From Yamadazyma tenuis (lineage: Eukaryota > Ascomycota > Pichiomycetes > Serinales > Debaryomycetaceae), in assembly GCF_029203305.1 (NCBI RefSeq), contig NC_089466.1, positions 310,001 through 374,000 of the forward strand: DNA of 64,000 bases, written 5' to 3'. The translations under genes and the position numbers were made by a program. A model generated the notes under the pieces. The model saw nothing but the letters and a program-made list of their open reading frames with translations. It ran no database searches and was not told the DNA's origin. Below are positions 28,224 to 39,201 of the stretch, one piece after another; the stretch's first letter is position 1, and the number at the start of each line of letters is the position of its first letter.

Positions 28224-30209
28224 TTAAGTGTGGGATTTTAGCCACAGTTGAAGTAATTCATGAGTCGGGGTATGAATTTTACGGATGCCTTGAATCACGA
28301 CGTTTGGGTCGTAATTGTCTGCAAACGCCCGGAAAAGGTCCATTTTAAGGTTCATTGAATCGGTGACGCAGAACCAGAATTTGTTAGGGTGTACAGGTTT
28401 TAGCTTGTTAACAGGTAAAGCTGGAGTAGAAATGTACAGCATTAAGCGTTCGTTGACGTATTTCATAATAAGCTTGAGCAGTTGTGGTTCTATAGTGTTG
28501 CGCTTGCACTCGGAGTTAATACAGTTGGTGAATTCGCATCCTTTGTTTAGCTGCAAAACATATCTTCTTTCTATTCTGGATTGCAATTTGACATTCTCAG
28601 GATCGTAAAGTTGACTGTAAAGGGGTCCATAGCACAGGCCACAAAGCCCTAGTGAATTGTCCTGCGATGAAGCGTTGATGCAGTTTTCATTGGTGCACTT
28701 TCGGAAATTCAACTTGAAGTTCTCTACTTTAGCACTAGTGTCGAGCTGATGCATTTTGAAGTGGGTATGGAAGTCCTTTCTCTTTACTAAGCGGCCACAC
28801 TCGGAGCACTCATCAGTTTTGTTCCCACACGAGTTTTCGTGATGTGTCAAGTTAGCAAATGTATCAACGTATGTGGACTCTTCTTGTTCTAGAATTAAGT
28901 GGCAGAATTTGCATTCATGAAGCTTTTTGGGACAACCAGCCGATTTGTGTTCGATCACAAGATCCACAAACGTCGAGTAGACAGTTACATCATCACACTT
29001 ACCGCATGTAAACTTCTGGTGATTTAGCTTTTGGTGCTTGAACTGGAACAAGCTAGAGTCTGAAAACTGGTCACAGTCATCACAGTGCCAGTGCGACAGA
29101 GGAATGGATCCGAGGAAGACGGTGCTACATCTGGGACATCGGACGTTGTTCTTCAAACAAAAAGCTTCATGAAGTGCAAAGGAAGCTTTTGAAATATCCT
29201 TACCACAATTTGCACACTTGAGAGAATCAACTGGAACATCAGCACCTTTCTCTTCAGTCATCACCGGAGAGGAAGTGATCGTTTCCACTGAAAGCTCTAT
29301 ATCTTCTGGGTGCTCCCAGGCTAATGGTACTATATGAATCCACCGTTTTACCTCATTGATATCAAAACCTTGGGAAATATCATGTTTACATGCATCAATA
29401 TATCGTTGTATCCACGTCAACGGCACTGTTATGTGCTTCGAGCCGCCATTAGTCTGTATCTTAAAGTCATCATTGATGGTTGAAAACTTGAAGTTTTCCA
29501 ATGTAATCAACTTGTCCACACCCACAATTAAATCACAATTGTAGTAATCATCCAGCTTCAAACATATGTCAATATCAGACACGATACCAAGTATATCAAG
29601 ACGAAAGACCGTCACTTTCCCAGCATTAAATGGTGTTACCTGTAAAGACTTGATACCAAACTCAATGTCTTCTACAGTATCCGAACTGAGAGAGAGCTGC
29701 TGCTGGGCCATTATATCATTCAATGGAACAACATCGAAAGATATATCAGTATCAATCAAAGTAACCGTTTGATCACTGAGATCTTCAACCTCAAACTCGT
29801 AGCCGTTGATGACAGCCTTATCGCCCTTGGAAAGCACCGTGTAGAATTGGGTGAGATGTGATTCAAGATAATACTTCCAGTTGTTTACTTCAGGATAAAA
29901 TTGAAGGGGCTTCAACTTCAAATAAGTGCCCTTTGGGATGTTGTCCATAACGTCTAGACTTATAACTTCTCCCGCAGCTATGCCAAGGCGGTCAATAATG
30001 AGGTGTGGAAGTTGAATAGTGTTATCGTTTGCTGTAAACTCTTTCACGCCAATAAAGGTAGATTTGCCTCCCCAGGATACTTTGAAGACTAGTGGATGCG
30101 GAAGCCTATCTCCGTACCGCTCGAGGATTATTGAAAGTACTTCAGGTGGAAGTAGGGCCTTGTCTGAATTTGGTGAAAGCAGACCATTATCTACGATGAG
30201 ATCAAACAT
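28224..30209 (-). CDS. Ufd1-domain protein with C-terminal zinc fingers
   Basis: A 661-residue protein. The N-terminal 150 residues have the Ufd1 fold pattern (ALLPPEVLSIILERYGDRLP, FKVSWGGKS, LPHLIIDRLGI, PKGTYLKLKPLQF). From about residue 330 a series of Cys/His pairs follows: a CGKDI finger with distal His/Cys, CPRCSTVF, CGKCDD, CKFCHLI and CSECGRL, like TRAF-type or C2H2 fingers. A final Cys-rich block (CTNENCINASS, LGLCGLCYGPLY, NCINSECKRN) may be another zinc site. S. cerevisiae Ufd1 itself is about 361 residues and lacks the fingers, so this is a separate family. A role in Cdc48/ubiquitin pathways is inferred from the domain alone. ATG at 30207-30209. Confidence 0.78.
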   Translation of the reverse strand: MFDLIVDNGLLSPNSDKALLPPEVLSIILERYGDRLPHPLVFKVSWGGKSTFIGVKEFTANDNTIQLPHLIIDRLGIAAGEVISLDVMDNIPKGTYLKLKPLQFYPEVNNWKYYLESHLTQFYTVLSKGDKAVINGYEFEVEDLSDQTVTLIDTDISFDVVPLNDIMAQQQLSLSSDTVEDIEFGIKSLQVTPFNAGKVTVFRLDILGIVSDIDICLKLDDYYNCDLIVGVDKLITLENFKFSTINDDFKIQTNGGSKHITVPLTWIQRYIDACKHDISQGFDINEVKRWIHIVPLAWEHPEDIELSVETITSSPVMTEEKGADVPVDSLKCANCGKDISKASFALHEAFCLKNNVRCPRCSTVFLGSIPLSHWHCDDCDQFSDSSLFQFKHQKLNHQKFTCGKCDDVTVYSTFVDLVIEHKSAGCPKKLHECKFCHLILEQEESTYVDTFANLTHHENSCGNKTDECSECGRLVKRKDFHTHFKMHQLDTSAKVENFKLNFRKCTNENCINASSQDNSLGLCGLCYGPLYSQLYDPENVKLQSRIERRYVLQLNKGCEFTNCINSECKRNTIEPQLLKLIMKYVNERLMLYISTPALPVNKLKPVHPNKFWFCVTDSMNLKMDLFRAFADNYDPNVVIQGIRKIHTPTHELLQLWLKSHT

Positions 30210-31342
30210 GATAAGCTGTTGCCACTATTTCTGACAAATTGATGCGAAACTTCAATTTTGCATTATATCATACAGGGCTAGAAATTTGAAGGTGCGAATT
30301 TGAAGAATGCAAAAATCAAAGCTGGCAGCCAATGGACCTTATCAGTGGTATCGAGACACCGAAAAGGCAGAACATCGTTGTCATATGGAAAGAGTGATAT
30401 GGATCCGTTAGTTCTAATCTTCTCTAGCCAAAATTGTCTATTCTTCCGTACACCCCACCAATTCCCTCAATGATAAACAAACGTTTCTTTCATCTGTGTG
30501 TCATAACCTTAAAGTTCACATGAAAGACTACTAGTATCACACGTCTGTCGGTATAATACTTACATGTATAGAGCTTAGAACTTCGCCATAGATGCCTTCT
30601 ATCATTTGTGCTCTGCTACCGATATCTCATAAGCGGGTTACAACTCTGGAGCAGTGTAATCCAACCTTCCATTGTAAATGCAGAAGAGATGATTTTGTCA
30701 ATCTTCTCATCCCCTTCAAATACGGGGTCGTTCTAAACGGGACATAACGTCGCATATTAAGTTCTCAAGACAATCTTTTTTCTTCCTCAGAGGTAACTAA
30801 AAATTCACTAAAACAAAGAACAAACATCAATCCCAATTGTTGCACACAAGCCCGGTGAAAAGTTCGCCAAATCCTTTCATGTAGCTTATAGGGGAAATAG
30901 TACCTCTACATTACCCATTTGGTGCCTTCAAACAGCTTCATGGAGCGTACAGGCAACAATGTCCGGTAATATAGCCGGTCAAGTCGCCAAAAAATTAGGG
31001 CGGGCGTTAATCAATTCCACTTGCGTAAATGCATTGGAACAAATTCTGCAGGAAATCAGAGATAGGAGCTGAACTGGACCCTTAATGTAAATTTTGGGAG
31101 AACCAAGAGCAGGCTAAAGGAACTCCAAAGTGTTCGATTTCGAACCGATACTAAACAACCTAAATACTAGGAAATGCAACCCTAATCCAAATGTGTGTAC
31201 GTGCTTTATCTACAATTGCTTGTAGGTGCAAAAAATAAATTAGAACAAAAAATATATTGGCTCCGCGTTAAAAACGTGAGCCTGCACTAGAAGTTATTCT
31301 GCCAGGGCTTTATTTTTTTTAGGGGTTTACCTTTAGTAGTCA
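30210..31342. promoter_or_regulatory. 1.1-kb divergent intergenic region
   Basis: Lies between the divergent Ufd1-domain gene and the mannosyltransferase gene. I see no open frame, tRNA fold or clear repeat. It must hold both promoters; an unannotated small RNA cannot be excluded by eye. Confidence 0.45.
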
Positions 31343-33571
31343 ATGGGAGTCCTTAAAGTCTTACAAGATCTCAATGGATCACGGTACCAAGTATTCCTCG
31401 TGGTTGCTACACTAATCATCCTATTGAATGTCAGCTATTTGTACGTGATAGAGGCTCAGCCAGATAAATCTTTTCCATCGATTTCTTCCAATCTTCGGCC
31501 ACAGACTGACATGACCTCTGAGAAGTACATTAACGTTCTCGACAATCCAGAAGTCAAAGCAAGCAAAACCGATGTAATAAAAAAGGCCATAGCCCAGATT
31601 AAAGCAGAAAATGAAGATCGAATCATCAAGGTATTGGAAAAAGAGGTTCGTAGTAAAAATGAAGCCAGTATTTTGACAAAGGTCAAACTCACATTGAAGC
31701 GCCAGATGATCCGGAAAATGTTCAGACAAGACGTGATGTCAGGTCGGTTGATGGACGACATGAAACAAAAGTATTTATCTGACAATGAGCATTTGATGAA
31801 ATCCTTTATCACCAAGGACCTCATACAGGGGTTGAAACAAAAAGAAGAATTTAAAAAGTTTGATGATCCTGCTTTGAAACAGTTGGCAAAGCTACTAGAG
31901 GAACAATTAGCTGACAGAGCAAAGAACACAGTATTTTTCCAGTACATTCTTGAAGAGCTCATAGGGGCTCACGACCCCAAAGTAAAAATCGAACTTCACC
32001 AGATACTGGAGAATATAATACCTACTTATATCAATAATCCAGATGCAAAAAACCTGATCACATTGAAGGATTTAAGCAGATTAAAATTGAAAGACCAACA
32101 GATTGAAAGCTTGCAACAGAGCCACGATCGTCTTGTGAGACTCTTAACCACCTTAGAAGTTCCAAAGGAGCTGGTTTTTTCAGGCGATGGTATAGTGATA
32201 AACACTGGAGATATTGGAATTGGATCGGTGTTGGTGTTAGTACTGCAACTTCGTAACACCGGTTCAGTATTACCGATTGAAGTGGTTATGAATACATGGA
32301 AATCAGCTGATAAAAAGATCTGTGACGAAATTCTTCCTCAGTTCAACGCAAAGTGTATTTTCATAGATAGGGCTATTCCTAAAATGTCCAAGTCGCTTCC
32401 CCAGAAGTTGGAAAAGTTCCAGTATAAAGTGATCGGGTTGTTTATTTCTTCTTTTGAAAGAGCCATTGTTTTGGACTCAGATAATTTACCGATTGACAAT
32501 GTTGATACTCTTCTCTATTGCCAGGAATTCTTAAAGACGGGTTTTTTGCTTTGGCCCGATATTTGGTTCAAGTCAACCTCTCCAGAGTACTATAATATTG
32601 CCAGGTTTGAGGTTGGTGAACCCGTAAGAAGAGATGGTTTATCAAATAATAAGGGCTTTGCTCAATATGTTTCATCCGGGAAGAAGCATCTGAATGTTGC
32701 TTTCCATGATTTAGATGGCTTACCGAGTGCAGGAACAGCTGAAACTGGGCAATTGGTTGTAAACAAACGGAAACATATTAGGTCATTGATTTTGACCCTA
32801 TACTATAACATTTATGGTCCAAACTGCTACTATACTCTTTTTTATCAAGGTGGTGCTGGAATTGGCGACAAGGATACATTTGTACCAGCTCTTCATGTGT
32901 TCAATGAACCATATAGTATGGTTGACAAAAGCACTGACCTTTTGGGTTTCAAATCAGGGGTTAATATGGATGGAGAGTTTGTGGATACTACTTTGATTCA
33001 GTATGCACCTACTTCTGCCAAATATCATCTCATAGAGTGGAAGAAATGGCTCAAGACCAAGGATCTCGATACCCGACTTAGTCCATTCCAAGACAATGAT
33101 TATACCAGAAACTTATACAAGCAGTTTATGACCCACTGTAAAAAGCTTATTGAAGTCGAAGAAGAGTTAGATGACAGCTCAATAAAATTGAAGCCTTTGT
33201 TTTTGCACATCCATAGACCTAAGATTAACCCATTGGAGAATTATAACAGCTTGGGGATCCGAGACAAAAGGATCTTAGGAAAAAAGGAAGAGTATGTACC
33301 CAAGCTTGGGGAAGACTCTGACTGGGAGTTACATTTTCATTCATTATCCAAATGGATAGCATGCGATCTCCTCAAGGATTCTCAAATCTTTGCTACTTTT
33401 GAACTAGATCAAGCGGCTGTGTGCGATGGTATTTCCAAGCATGTGGACTATTTGAAGGCCACTTCATGGTTCCACCCGTCCGAATTTGTGGGAGATGTGG
33501 TAACCTTAAACAGTCCTCAGGATGATCAGACTTTACCAGCCAAAGTTGAGACAGAAGACGAAGATGTTTAA
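31343..33571 (+). CDS. MNN2: Golgi alpha-1,2-mannosyltransferase, MNN2/MNN5 family (GT71)
   Basis: A 742-residue type II membrane protein: short cytosolic N-terminus, one signal anchor (about residues 17-36, VFLVVATLIILLNVSYLYVI), a long helical stem (about 60-270), then the GT71 catalytic domain. The donor/metal site is Asp378-Ser-Asp380 in AIVLDSDNLP. Other family landmarks are GFLLWPDIWFKSTSPEYYNI, ETGQLVVNKRKH and YGGAGIGDK-like YQGGAGIGDKDTF. These enzymes add branching mannoses to N-glycan outer chains. CTG-clade genomes carry several MNN2-family paralogues, so the specific orthologue is open. The stem is unusually long compared with S. cerevisiae Mnn2 (597 residues). ATG at 31343. Confidence 0.85.
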   Translation: MGVLKVLQDLNGSRYQVFLVVATLIILLNVSYLYVIEAQPDKSFPSISSNLRPQTDMTSEKYINVLDNPEVKASKTDVIKKAIAQIKAENEDRIIKVLEKEVRSKNEASILTKVKLTLKRQMIRKMFRQDVMSGRLMDDMKQKYLSDNEHLMKSFITKDLIQGLKQKEEFKKFDDPALKQLAKLLEEQLADRAKNTVFFQYILEELIGAHDPKVKIELHQILENIIPTYINNPDAKNLITLKDLSRLKLKDQQIESLQQSHDRLVRLLTTLEVPKELVFSGDGIVINTGDIGIGSVLVLVLQLRNTGSVLPIEVVMNTWKSADKKICDEILPQFNAKCIFIDRAIPKMSKSLPQKLEKFQYKVIGLFISSFERAIVLDSDNLPIDNVDTLLYCQEFLKTGFLLWPDIWFKSTSPEYYNIARFEVGEPVRRDGLSNNKGFAQYVSSGKKHLNVAFHDLDGLPSAGTAETGQLVVNKRKHIRSLILTLYYNIYGPNCYYTLFYQGGAGIGDKDTFVPALHVFNEPYSMVDKSTDLLGFKSGVNMDGEFVDTTLIQYAPTSAKYHLIEWKKWLKTKDLDTRLSPFQDNDYTRNLYKQFMTHCKKLIEVEEELDDSSIKLKPLFLHIHRPKINPLENYNSLGIRDKRILGKKEEYVPKLGEDSDWELHFHSLSKWIACDLLKDSQIFATFELDQAAVCDGISKHVDYLKATSWFHPSEFVGDVVTLNSPQDDQTLPAKVETEDEDV

Positions 33572-33725
33572 AAGGAGTAAAATTTGCGGAAAGAAACCAA
33601 AAACAAAGGCTCTCAAAAGTTAGATCCTGGAAACCTGGCAAAGTAACATTTTCTTACTTTAACAGAATTTGTATAATAATAGATCAATATTCTCAACAGA
33701 CATAATTTGCAGCTGTAGAAACGCG

Positions 33726-36700
33726 ATGGTTGAAAAATTGAGAAAAAAACCGTACTCTAGAATGCCAGGGAATCAATCACATTTCGAGGAGCTTGAATCC
33801 TTTGACGTCAGTTTTGCTCCGGTGAAGATCACTAAGTGGAGATCGTATCGCACAGGTTTGCAAGTATGCTATATTGATCAGCCTTCTCCCATAGTTCAGG
33901 GATATTTTGCGGTTGCAACCGAGATTCCGGATGATTCTGGATGTCCTCATACATTAGAGCATTTGGTATTTATGGGTTCGCAGAAATATCCTTACAAGGG
34001 CTACTTAGACACCTTGGGGAATAGGTTCTACTCCTCCACCAACGCTTGGACCAGTGTTGATCAAACTGTGTACAACATCACAACTGCTGGATGGGAAGGA
34101 TTCAAGACTCTTCTCCCCATTTATTTGGAGCATATTCTCTATCCAACCTTGACGGATGAAGCTTGCTTAACTGAGGTGTACCATGTTGATGGAAAAGGAG
34201 AGGAGAAGGGGGTTGTTTTCTGTGAGATGCAGGGATATGAAACTCAACCCACTTTCCAGTTGTTCTTGAAGATGCAACGTACTTTATATGCCAAAGAATC
34301 CGGATACTCTTCAGAGACGGGAGGATTGATGAGTGAACTCAGAAATTTGACAAATGAACAAATCAGAGAGTTCCACAAGAGTTTATACCGTCCTGACAAT
34401 TTGTGTGTGATAATAACTGGGTCAATCGATGAAGAAGAGATGTTGAAGATAATGAGTGACTTTGATTCTGAATTGCCTCTCTTGCCTTCGAAACCAAATA
34501 AAAGGCCATTTGTCGACTCAGTTCATGATGAGCGTTTGAAGGAATCGCTTGTAGAAGAGTTTGAGTTCCCAGAGAAAGACGAGTCGATGGGTGAAATTTT
34601 AATTAGCTGGATTGGTCCAAAATACGATGATAGCTTGACGTACGAAGCTTTGGAGATGTTGGGATACTACTTCACAGAAAATGCCAATAGTTTGTTTAAT
34701 AAGAATTTTATTGAAGTTGAAAATCCGTTGGCTAATGAGGTTTACCATAGTTATGATAATTATTGGAACACGGGAATCAATTATGTTTTCAGCGGAGTTC
34801 CTTCTAATCGTTTGAAAGAACTTGATGAGAAAGTCAAAAAACTCATAAAAGAGCAAGCCAAACCGGAAAACTTCAAGTTGGACTTCATGAAACAGATCAT
34901 TAGACAACAGAGATTGAGTTTGATATTCGATTGCGAAAAGAAGCCAACTCACTTTCAGACTTGTGCAGTTCTAGACTTTTTATACAGCCCCGTTAAAAGT
35001 GAAAATTTGAAGAAATGGGCCAACTGTACAGATGAGTATGATACATTACTCACATGGAAGGCTGAACAATGGTGCCAGATTATTGAAGAATATTTGGTGA
35101 AGAACCATTCTGCTACTCTTTTGGGTAAACCATCTGCTGAATTGAATAAGAGAATCAAATTGGAGAATAAGAAAACCAAAGAAGATAGAATAGCCAAGTA
35201 CGGAGAAGAGGGATTAAAGCAGTTGGAAGAGAAATTAGACAAGGCAAAGACGAAGAATGACCAGCCAATTCCCGAAGAGTTGTTGGTGAAATTTGGAAAG
35301 CCAGATCCATCAAAAATCAACTTCATAGAAACCAAGTCGTATAAGCAGGGTCAAAATGATCTAGTTGCTGGATATGAGACTTCTGGTTCATTTCAAGATA
35401 AACTTGATGCTGATAAACTCGAAGAGAATCCACTTTTCTTTCACTTTGAAGACTTTAAGTCCCAATTCATAACCATTCACTTGGTGATGTCCACCAAGGA
35501 TGTTGACAAGGAGCTATTAAGGTACTTGTCGATAATGGAGGAGATTTTCAACATGGCTATCACCTTACCAGATGGTACGTATATTCCTTACGAAAAGGTC
35601 ATCAACACATTAAATGATGACTTGATTGAATTTGAATTGGATAATGGTTTTGATGGTCAGTTTTTAGAATTCATTCACATTAAGGTCAAATGTGAATTCA
35701 CCAAGTACAAAGCTGCAGTTGACTGGATGTACAAGATCATGACCATGAATACCATTGAGAAAGATAGGATCAAGGTTATTGTCGAGAAGATAATCAATGC
35801 TTTGCCAGAAAAAAAGAGAAGTGGCGAACTCATGATGTACTCTAAGCAATTTAGGACGTTGTTCACCAATGACTCTACTAGAAGAGCTCAAGACCCTATT
35901 TACAATGAGGAATTCTACAAGCAATTACTCGACGATATTGAGAATGATAAATTTGATAAGATCAAGCAAGATTTGTCCGCTTTCAAGAAACAGTTGTTTA
36001 CCCTCAATAACTTCAAAGTGTTTGTTAATGGAGGATGTGAGCAAATAGTGAACCCCGTTTCATCTTGGCTAGACTTTATTAAAGCGTTTGAGCCCACTAA
36101 TGAACTCATTCCTATAAAATCGTTGCCCAGATCGCACCAGTTTCGAAGTGAAATTGGATTGAGATGCTCGAAAAATGTATATGCTGTTACCATTGCTGCA
36201 ATAGAGTCCAGTAATCTTGTAACATTGACCAAGATTCCTGTGGATTACTTGGAAGATGACATCTTCAAGATAGCCTTGGCCAGTGAATACTTGAATGCAG
36301 TGGAAGGGCCCTTATGGAGAGGCCTCAGAGGGACTGGACTTTGCTATGGAACTAGCGTTTCTAGGAACATAGAAACAGGATATTTGAATTACTCGATTTA
36401 CAGTTCCACTGACGTCGAACAAGCCTGGAGCACAAGTAAAAAAATTATTTCCCACTACGGCAACGGAACCAGTAAGTTTGAGAAGCTGAAAGTTGAAGAC
36501 AGTATTTCTGCCATTATGAACGGTCTTGCAAACGGCCAATCCAACTTGTTTGATGCCTCGATGGTCAAAGTGGCAGACAATGTGTTCAGAAATAGAGGGC
36601 CCAACTATAGAGCCAAGTTGGTTGCTAAGTTGAAGACCATTACTGAAGAAGAGTTGGTGAGTGTGATGAATAAGTACTTCAAGAAGTTGTTTGAACCTGA

Positions 36701-36890
36701 ACATTCGATAGTCTTTACCAGTATTCCAAGTTCTAAAGGTGAACAAGTTCAACTGTTTTTCCAAAAAGAAGGGTATGAAGTAGAGATCGAGGAAGTCAGC
36801 AATGAAGATTTGGAACTAGAGTCCGAAGAAGAAGAAACAGAGTCCGAAGGTAGTTCAGACGAATCTGACAGTGGGTCAGATTTAGAGTAA
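33726..36890 (+). CDS. M16C zinc metalloprotease, similar to yeast YOL098C
   Basis: A 1054-residue insulysin/pitrilysin-type protease. The inverted zinc motif HxxEH is His75-Thr-Leu-Glu78-His79 (CPHTLEHLVFMGS), with the downstream ligand glutamate in GVVFCEMQGYE. The order TEIPDDSGCPHTLEHLVFMG, STNAWTSVDQTVY and SLYRPDNLCVIITG is that of the cytosolic subfamily containing S. cerevisiae YOL098C (about 1037 residues). The second half is the non-catalytic repeat of the fold. It ends in a Ser/Glu/Asp-rich acidic tail. No targeting signal is evident. The ATG at 33726 is used; a second ATG 12 codons later is possible. Confidence 0.85.
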   Translation: MVEKLRKKPYSRMPGNQSHFEELESFDVSFAPVKITKWRSYRTGLQVCYIDQPSPIVQGYFAVATEIPDDSGCPHTLEHLVFMGSQKYPYKGYLDTLGNRFYSSTNAWTSVDQTVYNITTAGWEGFKTLLPIYLEHILYPTLTDEACLTEVYHVDGKGEEKGVVFCEMQGYETQPTFQLFLKMQRTLYAKESGYSSETGGLMSELRNLTNEQIREFHKSLYRPDNLCVIITGSIDEEEMLKIMSDFDSELPLLPSKPNKRPFVDSVHDERLKESLVEEFEFPEKDESMGEILISWIGPKYDDSLTYEALEMLGYYFTENANSLFNKNFIEVENPLANEVYHSYDNYWNTGINYVFSGVPSNRLKELDEKVKKLIKEQAKPENFKLDFMKQIIRQQRLSLIFDCEKKPTHFQTCAVLDFLYSPVKSENLKKWANCTDEYDTLLTWKAEQWCQIIEEYLVKNHSATLLGKPSAELNKRIKLENKKTKEDRIAKYGEEGLKQLEEKLDKAKTKNDQPIPEELLVKFGKPDPSKINFIETKSYKQGQNDLVAGYETSGSFQDKLDADKLEENPLFFHFEDFKSQFITIHLVMSTKDVDKELLRYLSIMEEIFNMAITLPDGTYIPYEKVINTLNDDLIEFELDNGFDGQFLEFIHIKVKCEFTKYKAAVDWMYKIMTMNTIEKDRIKVIVEKIINALPEKKRSGELMMYSKQFRTLFTNDSTRRAQDPIYNEEFYKQLLDDIENDKFDKIKQDLSAFKKQLFTLNNFKVFVNGGCEQIVNPVSSWLDFIKAFEPTNELIPIKSLPRSHQFRSEIGLRCSKNVYAVTIAAIESSNLVTLTKIPVDYLEDDIFKIALASEYLNAVEGPLWRGLRGTGLCYGTSVSRNIETGYLNYSIYSSTDVEQAWSTSKKIISHYGNGTSKFEKLKVEDSISAIMNGLANGQSNLFDASMVKVADNVFRNRGPNYRAKLVAKLKTITEEELVSVMNKYFKKLFEPEHSIVFTSIPSSKGEQVQLFFQKEGYEVEIEEVSNEDLELESEEEETESEGSSDESDSGSDLE

Positions 36891-37548
36891 TTTAGATATG
36901 TTTAGATTTATCTTGAAGTCAATGCCTATCTTCGAATTCACATAGCGAAAATAATCGTCCCTGCATCGTGTCACCACACCCGTCCCTGCATCGTATCACC
37001 AAACCCTGTTGACAGATCATTGATCGCCTGACAGCCAGTAATCTATCAGCAAGCCACCACTTACATAGCGGAATTTGATGCCCTGGTAGGAATTTGCCAG
37101 CTTTATCAAAATCTGGCAATGGGTTCGGAAACCCAGATCCTAGGTGAGGCCCGACCCGGGAAACCAAGTCCATTGTGTATCTAAGAGCGGGGCGATTCTA
37201 ACAATAAGAAACTGGGTTCCTGACTGGTGGAGCTCCATATTTGCAACATATCAGCCCCAGATCTATAGCACATCAATAGCTGAAAAATCCAAAGTTATAG
37301 TTGAGGAAAACACAATTGAGCTCGAATTACACATAGTAGTAGAAAATTACTAAGTACTAGGCCCATTAGACTCTGATAACCAAGAATGCCACCGGTTGCT
37401 GTGGCTGCGGATGGGCCTACCTTTTTTTTAGACCCGGTGCAGTCGCGACATCAGCGCGACATCGCTTATCAGGGGAACACTTAAAAGGCCTGCGTATTCT
37501 GGTTTGAACTGACAATTGACAGAAAACAAACTCGATCTTAACTTCTCT
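36891..37548. promoter_or_regulatory. Intergenic region upstream of the amidase gene
   Basis: 658 bases without a gene. Two adjacent 25-bp units lie at 36956-37005. A run of T and a GC-rich stretch precede the amidase start. Confidence 0.45.
36956..37005. repeat. 25-bp tandem duplication, two copies
   Basis: Two head-to-tail 25-base units sharing CGTCCCTGCATCGT, which differ at two positions (G/A and C/A). No function is evident. Confidence 0.85.
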
Positions 37549-39201
37549 ATGACTATCAAAATAACACCACTGTACAAGGAAATATCTGACAGGAAGGTCA
37601 AAGCTAGAGATGCCAAATTCATCAAAGAATGGCTTGCCCCCGAGTCTATACTTCCAGACAGTTCGGTCAAGGACGTTACCAAGTGGATCAAAGAAAGTGG
37701 ATGTTTGAACGACTTGGAATTGGAAATCACGGAAGCGGACGCTCCTACCATTATTGAAAACATAAAGACAAAGAAATGGAGGGCGGTTCAAGTAGCTGAA
37801 GCATTTGGCAAGAGAGCTACTCTTGCTCATCAGTTAACCAACTGTTTGACAGAGATATTCTTTGAAGAAGGATTGCAAACTGCCAAAGAGTTGGACGAAT
37901 ATCAAGATAAGACCGGTAAGACAAAGGGTCCTTTGCATGGATTACCAGTCTCTTTAAAGGATAACATCAATGTTAAAGGACATGCAACCACTATTGGGAT
38001 GGTCAAATACTGTTTTGAACCTGAGATCATGGACACCGATTCAGTAATTGTTACTTTGTTAAGAAACTTGGGTGCTGTGTTATACGTTAAAACAAATGTT
38101 CCAGTGGCCATGATGATGCCAGAAACAACAAACCATATTTGGGGCAACACCACTAACCCCATGAACCGGTTACTTAGTGCTGGTGGTTCATCAGGAGGTG
38201 AAGCTGCTTTGTTGAAACTTAAAGGTTCTCCCATAGGCATTGGATCTGACATTGGTGGAAGTATCAGAATTCCTGCTTCTTTCCAGAATCTTTATGCGTT
38301 AAGACCTTCTTTTGGTAGATTTCCCACCTATGGAGCAAGATCTGGACTCCCAGGATTGGAGTCAGTAAACTCAGTTAATGGTCCATTGTCCATATCTTTA
38401 GAGTCTATGGAAACATACTGTAAAGCCATAATTGGCCAAGAACCTTGGAACCATGATGCCAAGGTGATTCAAATGCCTTGGAGAACCGTTGAATTGCCAG
38501 AAAAATTGAACATCGCTGTGGTGGTTGATGATGGATGGGTCCGTCCTGTTCCACCAGTTAGGAGAGGTATGAACATTGTCATTAACAAGTTGAAAGAAGC
38601 TGGCCATGAAGTTATTGACTGGGATCCTGAAGATCATCTCCGAGCTTCCCAGATCATTAGTGGATTTTTCTTGAGCGATGGGGGTGTTCACATTAAAGAA
38701 GTAACTGAGCCTACTGGTGAACCATTTTTCGAGTATATGAAGGGATATGAAACGGCTACCGAACTACCTGTTTCTGAATTGTGGAAACTTCAAGCTGAAA
38801 GGACTACCCTAATGAAGAAGTTTTTAGACAGATGGAATGCCACTGCTTCCCAAACAAGTAATAATAAACCCATTGATGCCATTATAATGCCTGCCACTCC
38901 TTTTGCAGGAAGTCCCAACGCCAAATTCAGAGATTATGTGGGATACACCTCGCCTTTCAATATGACTGACTATGCAGTTGGAATTTTGCCAGTTACTCGA
39001 GCTGTCAAAGATTTAGACCTAAAGGATCCTGAATCCACCAACCACAGTAAGACTGACACCACCATTTGGGAAGATTACGATCCTGAAGAAGTCCACGGTG
39101 GAGCAGTTGCAGTGCAAGTTATCGGTAGAAGATTTGAAGAGGAAAAGGTGATTGAGATGTTGAAGGTGATTTCCAAGTTGCTCGATCACTCGGATATTTA
39201 G
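37549..39201 (+). CDS. AMD2: Amidase-signature hydrolase (acetamidase / fatty-acid amide hydrolase-like)
   Basis: A 550-residue amidase-signature enzyme. The Ser-cisSer-Lys triad is visible: Lys137 (PVSLKDNINV), cis-Ser214 (AGGSSGGEAAL) and nucleophile Ser238 (IGSDIGGSIRIP). The 24-residue spacing between the two serines is that of fatty-acid amide hydrolase. Overall it resembles S. cerevisiae Amd2 (549 residues) and fungal acetamidases. The natural substrate cannot be told from sequence. The ATG at 37549 is chosen; the frame begins with TTG 11 codons upstream. The FEN2-like transporter follows in the same orientation, 557 bases on. Confidence 0.85.
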   Translation: MTIKITPLYKEISDRKVKARDAKFIKEWLAPESILPDSSVKDVTKWIKESGCLNDLELEITEADAPTIIENIKTKKWRAVQVAEAFGKRATLAHQLTNCLTEIFFEEGLQTAKELDEYQDKTGKTKGPLHGLPVSLKDNINVKGHATTIGMVKYCFEPEIMDTDSVIVTLLRNLGAVLYVKTNVPVAMMMPETTNHIWGNTTNPMNRLLSAGGSSGGEAALLKLKGSPIGIGSDIGGSIRIPASFQNLYALRPSFGRFPTYGARSGLPGLESVNSVNGPLSISLESMETYCKAIIGQEPWNHDAKVIQMPWRTVELPEKLNIAVVVDDGWVRPVPPVRRGMNIVINKLKEAGHEVIDWDPEDHLRASQIISGFFLSDGGVHIKEVTEPTGEPFFEYMKGYETATELPVSELWKLQAERTTLMKKFLDRWNATASQTSNNKPIDAIIMPATPFAGSPNAKFRDYVGYTSPFNMTDYAVGILPVTRAVKDLDLKDPESTNHSKTDTTIWEDYDPEEVHGGAVAVQVIGRRFEEEKVIEMLKVISKLLDHSDI

